A DNA stretch of 64,000 bases from DATFVJ01 sp963826515 (GTDB lineage Bacteria > Actinomycetota > Actinomycetes > Streptosporangiales > Streptosporangiaceae): the NCBI GenBank assembly GCA_963826515.1, contig CAWGXI010000018.1, positions 1 through 64,000 of the forward strand, read 5' to 3'. Below the pieces are notes generated by a model. That model saw only the letters and a program-made list of their open reading frames with translations. It searched no databases and was not told the DNA's origin. Positions 6,888 to 15,335 of this stretch are shown here, one piece after another. A program made the position numbers and the translations under genes. The stretch's first letter is position 1. Each line of letters starts with the position of its first letter.

Positions 6888-9145
6888 CAACTGGCGGAGA
6901 TCGCCGGGTCGAGCCTGGAGGCCCGATGACGGGAGGGCCGATGAAGTTCCTGGGCATGCCGACGGCGCCGCGCGGCGTCGGGCACCTGCGCGGCGCCGAA
7001 CCGTTCCCCGTGGCGGCGCGCCGCGGGCTTGCCGACTCACAGCAACGGCGCAACCTGGCGAAGGCGACGGCGAGCATCCGGGCCAAACGGGCGGCCGTGG
7101 TCGGCGAAGTGCCGGACTGGGAGGAACTGCGCGAGGCGGCGCGGGCGATCAAGGTGGAAACCATGGCCCACCTGGACCGCTACCTGGAGCAGCTGGAAGC
7201 TCAGGTGACGGCGCGCGGCGGGGTGGTGCACTGGGCGCGGGACGCGGGCGACGCTAACGACATCGTCGCGGGCCTGGTCCGTGACGCAGGCGCGTCGGAG
7301 GCGGTCAAGGTCAAGTCCCTGGCCACCGACGAGATCGGGCTGAACGAGGCACTGGCGGCGGCCGGCATCCAGGCGCACGAGACCGACCTGGCCGAGCTGA
7401 TCGTGCAACTGGGCCACGACTGGCCATCGCACATCCTCGTGCCCGCGATCCACCGCAACCGCGCGGAGATCCGGGAGATCTTCCTGCGGGAGATGGCCGA
7501 TGTGGACCCGGGCCTCACCGACGATCCGGCCGCGCTGGCCGAGGCGGCCCGCCGGCATCTGCGGCGCAGGTTCCTTTCCGCCAGGGTCGGGATCAGCGGC
7601 GCCAACTTCGCGGTCGCCGACAGCGGCGCGCTGTGCGTGGTGGAGTCCGAGGGCAATGGCCGGATGTGCCTGACGCTGCCGGAAACGCTGATCACCGTGA
7701 TGGGGATCGAGAAGGTGATCCCCGCGTGGCGTGACCTCGAGGTGTTCCTGCAACTGCTGCCCCGATCGGCCACCGGTGAGCGGATGAACCCCTACACCTC
7801 GATCTGGACCGGGGTGACGCCGGGGGACGGCCCGCAGAGCTTCCACCTCGTGCTGCTCGACAACGGGCGAACCGCTGCGCTCGCCGACGAGACCGGCCGG
7901 CCCGCGCTGCACTGCATCCGCTGCTCCGCGTGCATGAACGTGTGCCCGGTCTACGAGCGGGCCGGCGGCCACGCCTACGGCTCGATCTACCCGGGCCCGA
8001 TCGGCGCGATCCTGTCGCCTCAGCTGACCGGCATCGAGGACAACGCGTCCCTGCCCTACGCGTCATCGCTGTGCGGCGCCTGCTACGACGTCTGCCCGGT
8101 GAAGATCGACATCCCGTCGATCCTCGTCCACCTGCGCGCCCGCCACGTCGAGGCCGCCCGCGAGGCCGGCGGGCTGCCGAGCCCGGAAGCGATCGCCATG
8201 GCCGCCGCGGCGTGGGTGATGGCCAGCCCCGCTCGGTTCGCGTCGGCGCAGCGCGCCGGGCGGTTCGGGCGCGTCCTCGGCCGCGGGGGCAGGATCCGCA
8301 GCCTGCCGCCGCCGCTGTCCGCCTGGACCCAGTCGCGCGACCTGCCGCTGCCCGCGGCCAAGACCTTCCGCGAGTGGTGGCGGCATGACCACCAGCCCGG
8401 TGAGGCACCCGGGCAGCACGAGCGGGGAGCCCGGATGAGCGCCCGCGACGAGGTGCTGTCGCGCATCCGTGCCGCGATCGGCGGCCCAGCCGGCAGCCCA
8501 GCCGGCGGCCCAGTGAGCAGCCCAGCCGGCGGCCCAGTGGGCGGCCCAGCCGGGGGCCCAGTCGGCGGCCCGGCCGGCGGCTCCTCCGGCGAGGTGCCGC
8601 GTGACTACCGGCTGCGCCGCGAGGCCAGCGAAAGTGAGCTGACCGACCTGCTCGCGGACCGGCTGCTCGGCTACCGCGCAATCGTGCGGCGCACCACCCA
8701 AGGCGAGCTCGCGGCCGCGGTCGGGGAAGCGCTGACCCAGCGCGGCGCGCGGCGCGTCGTGGTGCCGCCAGGTCTGGATCTCCCCGCGCTTCCGCCCGGC
8801 GTGCAAGCCGTCACCGACGACGGGTTCAGCGCGCAGGAACTCGACGGCTTCGACGGCGCGATCACCGCGGCCGCGGTGGCCGTGGCAGAAACCGGAACCA
8901 TCATCCTCGACGGCTCAGCCGATCAGGGCAGGCGCGCCATCACCCTTGTCCCCGACTACCACCTGTGCATCGTCCGGGCCGACCAGGTCGTCGCACTGGT
9001 GCCCGAGGCCATCGGACGGCTGAGCCCGGGCCGCCCCCTGACGTTGATCAGCGGGCCGTCGGCGACCAGCGATATCGAACTCGAGCGGGTCGAAGGCGTG
9101 CACGGTCCGCGCACACTCCACGTCATCCTGGTCGAGGCATCCTGA
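6884..9145 (+). CDS. lutB: LutB-LutC fused reading frame (lactate oxidation)
   Basis: One 753-residue frame with no stop between two normally separate proteins. The LutB part (to about residue 510) has the LUD domain (VVHWARDAGDANDIV, ETDLAELIVQLG, ISGANFAVADSG) and two ferredoxin-type cysteine clusters, CIRCSACMNVCPVY and CGACYDVCPVKI, for [4Fe-4S] binding. The LutC part begins at the ATG at 8435 (MSARDEVLSRIRAAI) after a possible ribosome site, GGGGAG, so separate translation is also possible. LutC then carries an unusual Gly/Pro/Ala repeat before the LUD-type fold (AVAVAETGTIILDGSADQGR, HLCIVRADQVVALVPEA). Loss of the normal LutB stop may be natural or a sequence error. Confidence 0.88.
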   Translation: MTTGGDRRVEPGGPMTGGPMKFLGMPTAPRGVGHLRGAEPFPVAARRGLADSQQRRNLAKATASIRAKRAAVVGEVPDWEELREAARAIKVETMAHLDRYLEQLEAQVTARGGVVHWARDAGDANDIVAGLVRDAGASEAVKVKSLATDEIGLNEALAAAGIQAHETDLAELIVQLGHDWPSHILVPAIHRNRAEIREIFLREMADVDPGLTDDPAALAEAARRHLRRRFLSARVGISGANFAVADSGALCVVESEGNGRMCLTLPETLITVMGIEKVIPAWRDLEVFLQLLPRSATGERMNPYTSIWTGVTPGDGPQSFHLVLLDNGRTAALADETGRPALHCIRCSACMNVCPVYERAGGHAYGSIYPGPIGAILSPQLTGIEDNASLPYASSLCGACYDVCPVKIDIPSILVHLRARHVEAAREAGGLPSPEAIAMAAAAWVMASPARFASAQRAGRFGRVLGRGGRIRSLPPPLSAWTQSRDLPLPAAKTFREWWRHDHQPGEAPGQHERGARMSARDEVLSRIRAAIGGPAGSPAGGPVSSPAGGPVGGPAGGPVGGPAGGSSGEVPRDYRLRREASESELTDLLADRLLGYRAIVRRTTQGELAAAVGEALTQRGARRVVVPPGLDLPALPPGVQAVTDDGFSAQELDGFDGAITAAAVAVAETGTIILDGSADQGRRAITLVPDYHLCIVRADQVVALVPEAIGRLSPGRPLTLISGPSATSDIELERVEGVHGPRTLHVILVEAS
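8435..9145 (+). CDS. lutC: LutC domain, possible internal translation start
   Basis: The last 236 residues of the fused frame correspond to a complete LutC, the third subunit of the lactate oxidation complex. The ATG at 8435 has GGGGAG five bases upstream. Residues ~14-50 are a low-complexity Gly-Pro-Ala-Ser linker not normal for LutC; the remainder is the usual LUD/LutC fold ending with GPRTLHVILVEAS. Listed separately because it may be made as its own polypeptide. Confidence 0.75.
   Translation: MSARDEVLSRIRAAIGGPAGSPAGGPVSSPAGGPVGGPAGGPVGGPAGGSSGEVPRDYRLRREASESELTDLLADRLLGYRAIVRRTTQGELAAAVGEALTQRGARRVVVPPGLDLPALPPGVQAVTDDGFSAQELDGFDGAITAAAVAVAETGTIILDGSADQGRRAITLVPDYHLCIVRADQVVALVPEAIGRLSPGRPLTLISGPSATSDIELERVEGVHGPRTLHVILVEAS
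8479..8582 (+). repeat. 12-bp GC-rich repeat coding a Gly-Pro-Ala linker
   Basis: Imperfect tandem copies of a 12-bp unit (GGCCCAGCCGGC and variants), eight or nine of them, coding G/S-P-A/V-G/S repeats inside LutC. The unit is a multiple of three, so copy-number changes keep frame. Confidence 0.85.
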
Positions 9146-9768
9146 TCGTTGGCCCCTGGTGGGCGCTCCAGCGCCAGCAACGAGCCAACCACGGCGACGA
9201 TCATGGGGTGGCGGCGGGAGGGCCCTGCGCCGGTGAGGCTGGCGAGGCCGGTGGGGCGAGCGCCAGCATCTCATTATTCCGCGGTGCCACTCGTATTGCT
9301 GGCAATGGCAGCTGCGGCCGGTGCGCAGCCGATGGACGGGGCGACACGGCCAGCGTCCGCCGCGCGTACTCCGGTCAAGAGTTGGCGGTGAGATGGCTTT
9401 TCGTGCGGGTTGTCGCTCATGCGTCCCTCGTTACGTTGCACACCCGCCCCCGGCCGTGTGGCGCCTGGCACGCCTTACCTGACATAGAGACGCCCCGGTC
9501 GCTCCTGATACATAGAGTCGCTCCTGATACATAGATGCGCCATGCATGTCGTCACCGGGACGCGTGGTCGTTTGCGGCCTGGGCCGGATTCGTGAAACGA
9601 GGTGGCAGGCCTGGCGCGGTCGCGCTCCTCGGTTGCCTGAGGAGGGGGGACCGCACCGCAGTCCTCCGCCGCTGGCCCGCGCCAAGGGCGCTACCTGTGC
9701 GGCTACGCGTGGGGCCGCCTCGGTTGGGACGCGGAACGGGCCAACCGGCCTGGCGCGTCTCGCCGGGA
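9146..9768. other. Intergenic region with a 19-bp tandem repeat
   Basis: 623 bases between lutC and the P450 gene without a recognisable gene on either strand. It contains an exact 19-bp duplication, GTCGCTCCTGATACATAGA, at 9498-9516 and 9517-9535, with a related CATAGAGACG just before. No clear terminator or promoter was seen. Confidence 0.5.
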
Positions 9769-10971
9769 TCAGCTGGTGGCTATGTGGACCGGCAGGCTGC
9801 GCAGTCCATGTATGAGGGTGCTGGAGCGCCACTTCAGTTGGCCCGGTTCGCCGGCGAGGGTCAAGGTGGCGAACCGGCTCAGCAGCCGCTGCAACGCGAT
9901 TTCGGCTTCCAGTCTGGCTAGCGGTGCGCCGATGCAGTAATGGATGCCGTGGCCGAAGGCGACATGCCCGCCGGCGGCCCTGGTCAGGTCGAGCTGCGCC
10001 GGGGCGGGGAAACGGTCGCCGTCATGGTTGGCCGCCAGCAAGGAGATCATGACGAACTCGCCGGCCGGGATCGTGGTCTCGCCGGCGGGCACCGGCTCGG
10101 TGGTGAACCGGACCGTGGCGATGTGGACCGGGCTTTCGGACCGCAAGAACTCTTCGACCGCATCGGGTACCAGGCCCGGGTCGGACCGCAGCAGCGCCAT
10201 CTGGCCCGGATTGCGCAGCAGCGCGAGCACGCTGTTGGCGATGAGATTGACGGTCGTCTCGTGGCCGGCCAATAGCAGCAGGAACGCCATGGACACTAGC
10301 TCGTCCCCGGTTAGCCGGTCACCTTGGTCGCAGACGTGTACGAGGTCGGACAGCAGGTCCTCGGTAGGGACGGCCCGCTTGGCGGCCACCAGCGCGCGGA
10401 GGTAGCCGGTCACCTCGCCCGACGCCCGCTGCCATGCCTCCTGTGGCGCGCCGGAGACGATGGCCCTGCTCCAGGTACGCATCCGGTCCCGGTCGCCGTC
10501 CGGCACGCCGAGCAGCTCGCTGATCACAGTGATCGGCAGCGGGAACGCGAACGAGTCCACCAAGTCGACCTGGCCCTGGGCCGGCATGGCCGTGAGCAGG
10601 TCGTCGGTGATCTGCTCGATCCTGGGCCGCAGCCGGGTCACCGCACGTGTGGTGAACGCCTTGCTGACCAGCCTGCGAAGCCGGGTGTGGTCAGGCGGGT
10701 CCGAGTTGAGCATGTGGGCGGCGAGCGGCGAGGCGTGAGCGCCGGCCGTACCGGCCGGGAACAGGTCGCGTGCCCTGGTCACGTCCTTGCTCAGCCTCCG
10801 GTCGTCCAGCAGCGCTCTGGCCTGGGCGTAACTGGTGACCAGCCAGCCCCGCACCCCGTTCGGCATCACCACCGGCTGGACCGGGCCCCCGGCCTGAAGG
10901 TCCCGGTAGACCGGTTCAGGGTCTTGTATCAACCGCTTGTCCAGCCGGACCGGATGCTGCGCAACGTCCAT
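9769..10971 (-). CDS. Cytochrome P450
   Basis: 400-residue soluble bacterial class I P450 monooxygenase, complete. The I-helix oxygen-activation motif AGHETT is at 235-240, the K-helix ExxR (EEFLR) at about 273-277, and the haem-binding loop FGHGIHYCIGAPLAR at 339-353 with Cys346 as the axial thiolate. It resembles the CYP105/CYP107-type enzymes of actinomycetes that hydroxylate xenobiotics or polyketides. No ferredoxin or reductase gene is adjacent, so electron partners must come from elsewhere. The start ATG at 10971 gives a normal N-terminus. Substrate unknown. Confidence 0.93.
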   Translation of the reverse strand: MDVAQHPVRLDKRLIQDPEPVYRDLQAGGPVQPVVMPNGVRGWLVTSYAQARALLDDRRLSKDVTRARDLFPAGTAGAHASPLAAHMLNSDPPDHTRLRRLVSKAFTTRAVTRLRPRIEQITDDLLTAMPAQGQVDLVDSFAFPLPITVISELLGVPDGDRDRMRTWSRAIVSGAPQEAWQRASGEVTGYLRALVAAKRAVPTEDLLSDLVHVCDQGDRLTGDELVSMAFLLLLAGHETTVNLIANSVLALLRNPGQMALLRSDPGLVPDAVEEFLRSESPVHIATVRFTTEPVPAGETTIPAGEFVMISLLAANHDGDRFPAPAQLDLTRAAGGHVAFGHGIHYCIGAPLARLEAEIALQRLLSRFATLTLAGEPGQLKWRSSTLIHGLRSLPVHIATS

Positions 10972-11044
10972 ATTGGCCCCCTTGACGCTTAACGGGTCCA
11001 GGCCGTGCCGCGCAATGGCCGCGAGCGTCCGGCGGCCGCCGCTC

Positions 11045-11110
11045 CCGACGTGCCGTGAAGCTGGCCGTCGCGATGTGGCCGGTCTTGCCTTGCGGACGGC
11101 ATCCGCTCGC
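11045..11110. repeat. Dispersed repeat, copy 1
   Basis: About 66 bp (core GTGAAGCTGGCCGTCGCGAT … GGTCTTGCCTTGCGGACG) nearly repeated at 12913-12979 in the same orientation with only a few changes. The two copies flank the PadR fragment and the DUF3494 gene. Probably a transposon end or gene scrap. The rest of 10972-11300 shows no gene. Confidence 0.75.
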
Positions 11111-11300
11111 CGCCGTTGCCCGGGATCTGGGGCAAGCCGAAAGACGCGGTACGCGCGAGCTGGATGCGGAGGATGACGGCTACTCCCGTTCGCAGACTGC
11201 GATAACTGCCCGTGTTCGGATTATTACTTCCGGCCGCCCGGCTGGCAATGGCTGATTATCCTGGCGGCCGCTCGGAGCGGCGACGGTCAGGACGTCTGGC

Positions 11301-11500
11301 GTGACGAACCCACAGCTCGATCACTACGGATTTCAGCTCTGCGAAGAAACCGGGCTGCCCAGCGGCACGATCTACCCGATCGTGGCCCGGCTGGAGCGAC
11401 TCGGCTGGGTTGCCAGCGGCTGGGAAGATCCCGCGACGCACATCACGGAAGGCCGCCCTCGTCGGCGGTACTACCGGCTCACCGATGAGGCGTCCACCTG
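11301..11500 (+). pseudogene. PadR-family regulator fragment
   Basis: A 65-residue piece of a PadR winged-helix regulator: LCEETGLPSGTIYPIVARLE followed by RLGWVASGWED and EGRPRRRYYRLTDEA. These are the recognition helix and wing. The first helix and the C-terminal dimerisation region are missing, and the sequence diverges after about 11490. It cannot be a working regulator. Confidence 0.75.
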
Positions 11501-11655
11501 TCGGCAAAAGCGCAGATCAACCACGCAATCGAGTATTCGAGCGGTACATGATCTCCGCGGCGGCGTTAACACTACTGACAGTCACTATTTGACTACTATA
11601 CGCTACCAAGGGGCTGGAAGAACCGGCCTTGACTCAACCTCTACGGAGGCAGCAA

Positions 11656-12744
11656 ATGGTCACGACACGCCTCACGGGCACCATCCGCGCGATCACCGCC
11701 CCATCCCGGCTGGCCCTCGCCCTGGCCGCCGCGACGACTGCCCTGATGGGAATGGCCGGGGCGCCGGGCGCGAGCGCGGCCACGGCGCCGGTCTCGCTGG
11801 GCACCGCCGCCAACTACGCGGTTCTCGCCGCGTCGACGGTCACGAACACCGGTCCCACCACGATCAACGGCGATCTCGGGCTGAGCCCGGGAACATCGAT
11901 AACAGGGTTTCCGCCGGGACGGGTCAACGGGACCATCGACGCGGCCGACGGTGCGGCGTTGCAGGCCCAGAACGACCTGACCGCCGCGTATGACGCCGCC
12001 GCGGCCAGCCCGACCACGGCCACCATCCCGGTGGAACTCGGCGGGACCACCGTGACCCCGGGAGTGTACGCCTCCCCTGCGGGAACGTTCGGGATTACCG
12101 GAACCCTGACCCTCGACGCCCAGGGCGACCCGAACGCCGTCTTCATCTTCAAGGCCGCATCCACGCTCATCACCGCGTCCGCAAGCAGCGTGGACCTCAT
12201 CAACGGCGCGCAGGCATCTAACGTCTTCTGGGTGGTCGGCAGCTCCGCGACGCTCGGAACCTACTCCATCATCCAGGGAAACATCCTGGCCCAAGCGTCG
12301 ATCACCGTCACCACGGGGGTCACCGTGGAAGGCAGGGCGCTGGCCCGCGCCGCTGCGGTCACGCTGGACTCTGACACGATCACCGTCCCGGCCGGCATCA
12401 AGGCGCCCACCGGCACCACCACCAGCCTGACCACGTCGGTAAACCCACTGCCGGCCGGGCAGCCGGTCACGTTCACCGCCGCGGTGGCTGCCAGCACCGG
12501 CGCGGCTATCCCTGCCGGCCTCGTGGCGTTCACCGACAGGTCAGCGCTCCTCGGCGTCGTCGCCCTCGACAGCACCGGGCACGCGGCGCTCACGACCTCC
12601 ACCCTTGCCGACGGCCTCCACGCGATCAGGGCCGACTACATAGGAGTTGACGGATTCGGGAGCAGCCACTCACCGGAAATCTCCGAACTCGCTGGCTGGA
12701 GCTGGCCCGCCTTCCGTGCGACGGCGGCGCACCGAAGCAGATGA
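11656..12744 (+). CDS. Secreted DUF3494 ice-binding-like protein with Ig-like domain
   Basis: 362 residues from the ATG at 11656, which follows GGAGG (11645-11649); an upstream TTG start lacks this. Residues 1-41 form a signal peptide (LALALAAATTALMGMAG, cleavage after ASA). Residues ~45-250 are a DUF3494 β-solenoid (SLGTAANYAVLAASTVTNTG, TINGDLGLSPGTSITGFPPG, VFIFKAASTLITAS), the fold of ice-binding proteins and surface adhesins. Residues ~255-340 are a bacterial Ig-like repeat (TTTSLTTSVNPLPAGQPVTF). The last ~20 residues do not look like an Ig end, and the gene may be truncated by a rearrangement near 12680. Ice binding is only one known role; adhesion is equally possible. Confidence 0.85.
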   Translation: MVTTRLTGTIRAITAPSRLALALAAATTALMGMAGAPGASAATAPVSLGTAANYAVLAASTVTNTGPTTINGDLGLSPGTSITGFPPGRVNGTIDAADGAALQAQNDLTAAYDAAAASPTTATIPVELGGTTVTPGVYASPAGTFGITGTLTLDAQGDPNAVFIFKAASTLITASASSVDLINGAQASNVFWVVGSSATLGTYSIIQGNILAQASITVTTGVTVEGRALARAAAVTLDSDTITVPAGIKAPTGTTTSLTTSVNPLPAGQPVTFTAAVAASTGAAIPAGLVAFTDRSALLGVVALDSTGHAALTTSTLADGLHAIRADYIGVDGFGSSHSPEISELAGWSWPAFRATAAHRSR

Positions 12745-12912
12745 TCATACCGTGAGCAGGACGCGCGAGCGAAGCAGGCCGGGCCCGCCCGGGCTGCGCA
12801 CCTGAATTTCACCAGCTCACTGCGATAGCAACGATAGCGTCCGGCGGCCACCGCTGGTGGGTCGACACCGGGCCAGCCCCGTGGGCACAGCGTTGTCGAG
12901 GTCGCCCACGCT

Positions 12913-12979
12913 TCCGACGTACCGTGAAGCTGGCCGTCCCGATGTGGCCGGTCTTGCCTTGCGGACGCCCTCCGCTCGC
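12913..12979. repeat. Dispersed repeat, copy 2
   Basis: Second copy of the element at 11045-11110. The flanking DNA from 12745 to 13300 shows no recognisable gene. Confidence 0.75.
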
Positions 12980-13299
12980 AGCCAGCCCTGACAGTGGCGA
13001 CCTTCGCTTCCACCCAGGACGGCCCTTTGAACCCAACCGCGTTTCAGCAAGCCTGTCCGTGCAGCCCTGTCCGTGCAGCGAGATTTCCGACAGGATGGCA
13101 GGATCGGCCAGTGCAGGTACAGACAAAGTCCCAGCAGGTCTCACCCACGTCACCTGGACATCACCCACAGCCGGGCATGGGCTGGAAAATTACGAGGGCG
13201 TGCCCACGTTCTACGCCACCATCAAGCTGTATGGGCTGTCATTTGCCAGGACCATGGGAGCCACGCGGCTATCACGATCTACTTTGCCTCCGGTCGTCA

Positions 13300-13440
13300 C
13301 ATGGCGTCGTACTACAGGTGGGTGCAGGGCGAGATCCGCTGTGCCTGCTCGCCAGCCGACCTGAGCGACCCAGGGGACACCTGCACCGAACCGGAACCCC
13401 CAACTGCCACTTCCACCAAGAGCCCAACTGGCTGCCCACC
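13300..13440 (-). pseudogene. Remnant of an EspC-like type VII secretion protein
   Basis: On the minus strand one frame gives LLVEVAVGGSGSVQVSPGSL then RSAGEQAQRIS before a stop. This closely matches residues 8-36 of the intact protein at 60142-60498 (LVEAAAGGSGSMRVSPGSVR). DNA identity is also high. No start, and the rest of the gene is gone. It shows that a second member of that family once lay here. Confidence 0.65.
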
Positions 13441-13580
13441 TCGGCGACAGACCAACCGGGACTACCGCAATTTCTATTGTGTGTGGGGCGGTGGCGGGAA
13501 GACATCGGCGCGGGCTCGCCGACAACGGGGAGGGCGAACATGGGCCTGAGAGACCGGATACGAGGCGAGGCGCTACCGGA

Positions 13581-13915
13581 TGCAGGAGAAGTTGCTGTCG
13601 ATCGGTGACGATTCGGTCGCGAGCTTGCCGATGAGCGGGATCAGGATCAGGTCGGCCGCGACCGGGGGCCAGCCGCCCGGCGACCGGCCAGGGCAGGTGC
13701 GTCACCTGGCCCAGCTTGAGTTCACCCGCGAGCATGAATGCCATGGCCGGCAGGAAGGGCCACGCCCGTGGCCGGCCGCTGAGCAGGGGTCGTGGTGGTG
13801 CAGCACGGCGATGGCCGCGGCGTGGAAGTCGTGCCTGAAGTCGAAGGCGCCAAGCACTCCGGGCATCCCCACGTCGTCGACGATGTTGCCGCCGGGAGCG
13901 ACGCCGGCGGCATTC
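13581..13915 (-). pseudogene. Unidentified gene remnant
   Basis: Minus-strand pieces in two frames (AFDFRHDFHAAAIAVLHHHD, AMAFMLAGELKLGQVTHLPW, then VAADLILIPLIGKLATESSP to a stop near 13581) read like one protein broken by frameshifts. I do not recognise the family. Confidence 0.3.
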
Positions 13916-14035
13916 TGGCTAGGTCCGGCGATTGCCGGGCAGCAGGTCACCCTCCGCCTCGACACGACCACCTTGCACGTCTCCACGAAGGCACACTGAT
14001 CAAGACCCGCCCGTGAGGCTGGACGCCAGCGACTT
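13915..14035 (+). pseudogene. IS481-type transposase C-terminal fragment
   Basis: The plus strand gives AGQQVTLRLDTTTLHV and, after a frameshift, HEGTLIKTRP. This matches the β-strand tail of IS481-family transposases. Only the tail remains. Confidence 0.45.
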
Positions 14036-14124
14036 GGCCCGCTGCGTGCCGCCGGAGCCAGGCCCGCACGGGACCCATCCGGGACCATCTGATCACGGCC
14101 AGTCCACGCGGCCCTGGTTCGCTC

Positions 14125-14260
14125 TTGAACGCGGTAGGCGGGCGGCCGTGGCGGGCGACGAATCGGTCCACGGTCTTTGGCCTGCCGGTCCACGTCGGAC
14201 TTGGCCCGCCACAGCACGTGCGCCCCGGCTGCGAGCACGTCGGCGACGGGTTAGTTCCCA
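14125..14260 (-). pseudogene. IS4-type transposase fragment
   Basis: Minus-strand reading gives DVLAAGAHVLWRAKSDVD, like the strand preceding the catalytic region of IS4-family DDE transposases, then frameshifts. Short scrap. The stretch 14260-14569 beyond it holds nothing recognisable. Confidence 0.35.
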
Positions 14261-14569
14261 CCCATGCCACGCCGCCCGGTCCCCTCTCGGAGTTGCGCAG
14301 CTCGCCGGCCGCCCGCCGTCTGACCACACGCATGAAGGCGCGTTCTGACTGGCGGCATACCGCAGGCGAGGCGCTCCGCTGCTGACGTCGAAAGGGGTGC
14401 TTCAGGGCTAGGCTGTTGGCGCTCGCCGTCAAAAGAGTCATGCACAGCTCGGGGCTGCAACGGCGACCCGGTTCGAAGGCGCCTGAAAGGGGCCGGAACG
14501 TCTGGCAGCACCCACGACCTGCCTGTTTCGTCGCTCGCCGCGTAGGCTTGTTGGTGTGGGAGGGAAGGT

Positions 14570-14878
14570 ATGCCGCGCCGTACCAGGCGGGGTCTTCGTC
14601 TTGGCCCTATCCCGTTTGTCGGGTTCCTCGGCCGCGAGTCCCTCCCGCGTATCGGTGACCCCGCGCGCAAGCACTACCAGCGGGACCGGCTCAGCGACGC
14701 TGACCTCCTGGCCGCATACAAGACAAGATTCGTGGAGCTGGAGCCTGGTGAGCGCGGCATGAGAAGGTTTGTCGGACTGGACGGCAGCAGTACGCGCAAC
14801 GTGGAAATCGGGGTAGAGAACTACGGAGAGCCTTCGGAGGTCATCTTGCACGCTCACGTGCGGAGGGGGGCTGAATAG
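14570..14878 (+). CDS. Hypothetical basic protein, first gene of a pair
   Basis: 102 residues from an ATG with ribosome site GGGAAGG. The N-terminus is arginine-rich (MPRRTRRGLRLGPIPF) and the middle reads HYQRDRLSDADLLAAYKTRF; no domain recognised and no membrane segment or signal peptide. Its stop (TAG at 14876-14878) overlaps the GTG of the next gene by one base, indicating an operon. Paired with an HTH protein next to mobile elements, it could be half of a toxin-antitoxin-type module, but that is speculation. Confidence 0.65.
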   Translation: MPRRTRRGLRLGPIPFVGFLGRESLPRIGDPARKHYQRDRLSDADLLAAYKTRFVELEPGERGMRRFVGLDGSSTRNVEIGVENYGEPSEVILHAHVRRGAE

Positions 14879-15255
14879 TGAGCAGGACAATGAGCACTGC
14901 CAGCGATATCAGGCACGAGTTGGATGCCCGTTACGCCAGCATTCCGGCCGGGGAGATCCGGGCGGATCTCCGGGATCTCGCTGCTATAGGGCTCGCTAGC
15001 TCGATACCGGACGTCAGCAAGGCAGATATGCGCGAGTTGGTGCAGGACGCGCTGGCCAACGGCCGCAGCTGGGATGAGATCGGCCAACGCCTCGGCGTGA
15101 CAGCTGCGAAGGCCCGGCGCATTTACGGGAACCAAGCTAAGCCCACGCGGGTCGATACGTCCGTCTGGGCAGAGCTTGCGCTGAGCGTTCTGGAGGCCTT
15201 GCAGCGGGCACTGGACCGCGCCGAGGACACAGTCCGCGAGCATTCCCGGCGCTAG
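14878..15255 (+). CDS. Small HTH-containing protein
   Basis: 125 residues from the GTG at 14878 (an ATG 9 bases downstream is also possible). It is predicted all-helical. Residues ~62-80 (NGRSWDEIGQRLGVTAAKAR) look like a sigma-70/HTH-type recognition unit, and the C-terminus is an amphipathic helix (LSVLEALQRALDRAEDTV). Coupled to the preceding 102-residue gene. Its stop codon is the first triplet of the IS110-terminal repeat array at 15253, so the element lies directly against the gene end. Likely DNA-binding; target unknown. Confidence 0.7.
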   Translation: MSRTMSTASDIRHELDARYASIPAGEIRADLRDLAAIGLASSIPDVSKADMRELVQDALANGRSWDEIGQRLGVTAAKARRIYGNQAKPTRVDTSVWAELALSVLEALQRALDRAEDTVREHSRR

Positions 15256-15335
15256 CCCGAAAATAGAACCTAGCCCGAAAATAGAACCTACGCTCCGTCC
15301 GGAAATAGAACCTCAGTTAGCCCGAAAATAGAACC
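15253..15335. repeat. Tandem copies of an IS110 terminal motif
   Basis: Three near-exact copies of TAGCCCGAAAATAGAACC (15253-15270, 15271-15288, 15318-15335) and a diverged fourth (about 15297-15313, TCCGGAAATAGAACC). On the minus strand this is the sequence that ends the IS110 element. The same motif, single copy, ends the IS110 remnants at 2311 and 25226. Confidence 0.85.

Noticed and set aside
15253..15335. Possible CRISPR array
   Set aside because: Repeats are 18 bp with zero to about 29 irregular bases between them and no spacers of uniform size. They match an insertion-sequence end, and no cas genes are present.
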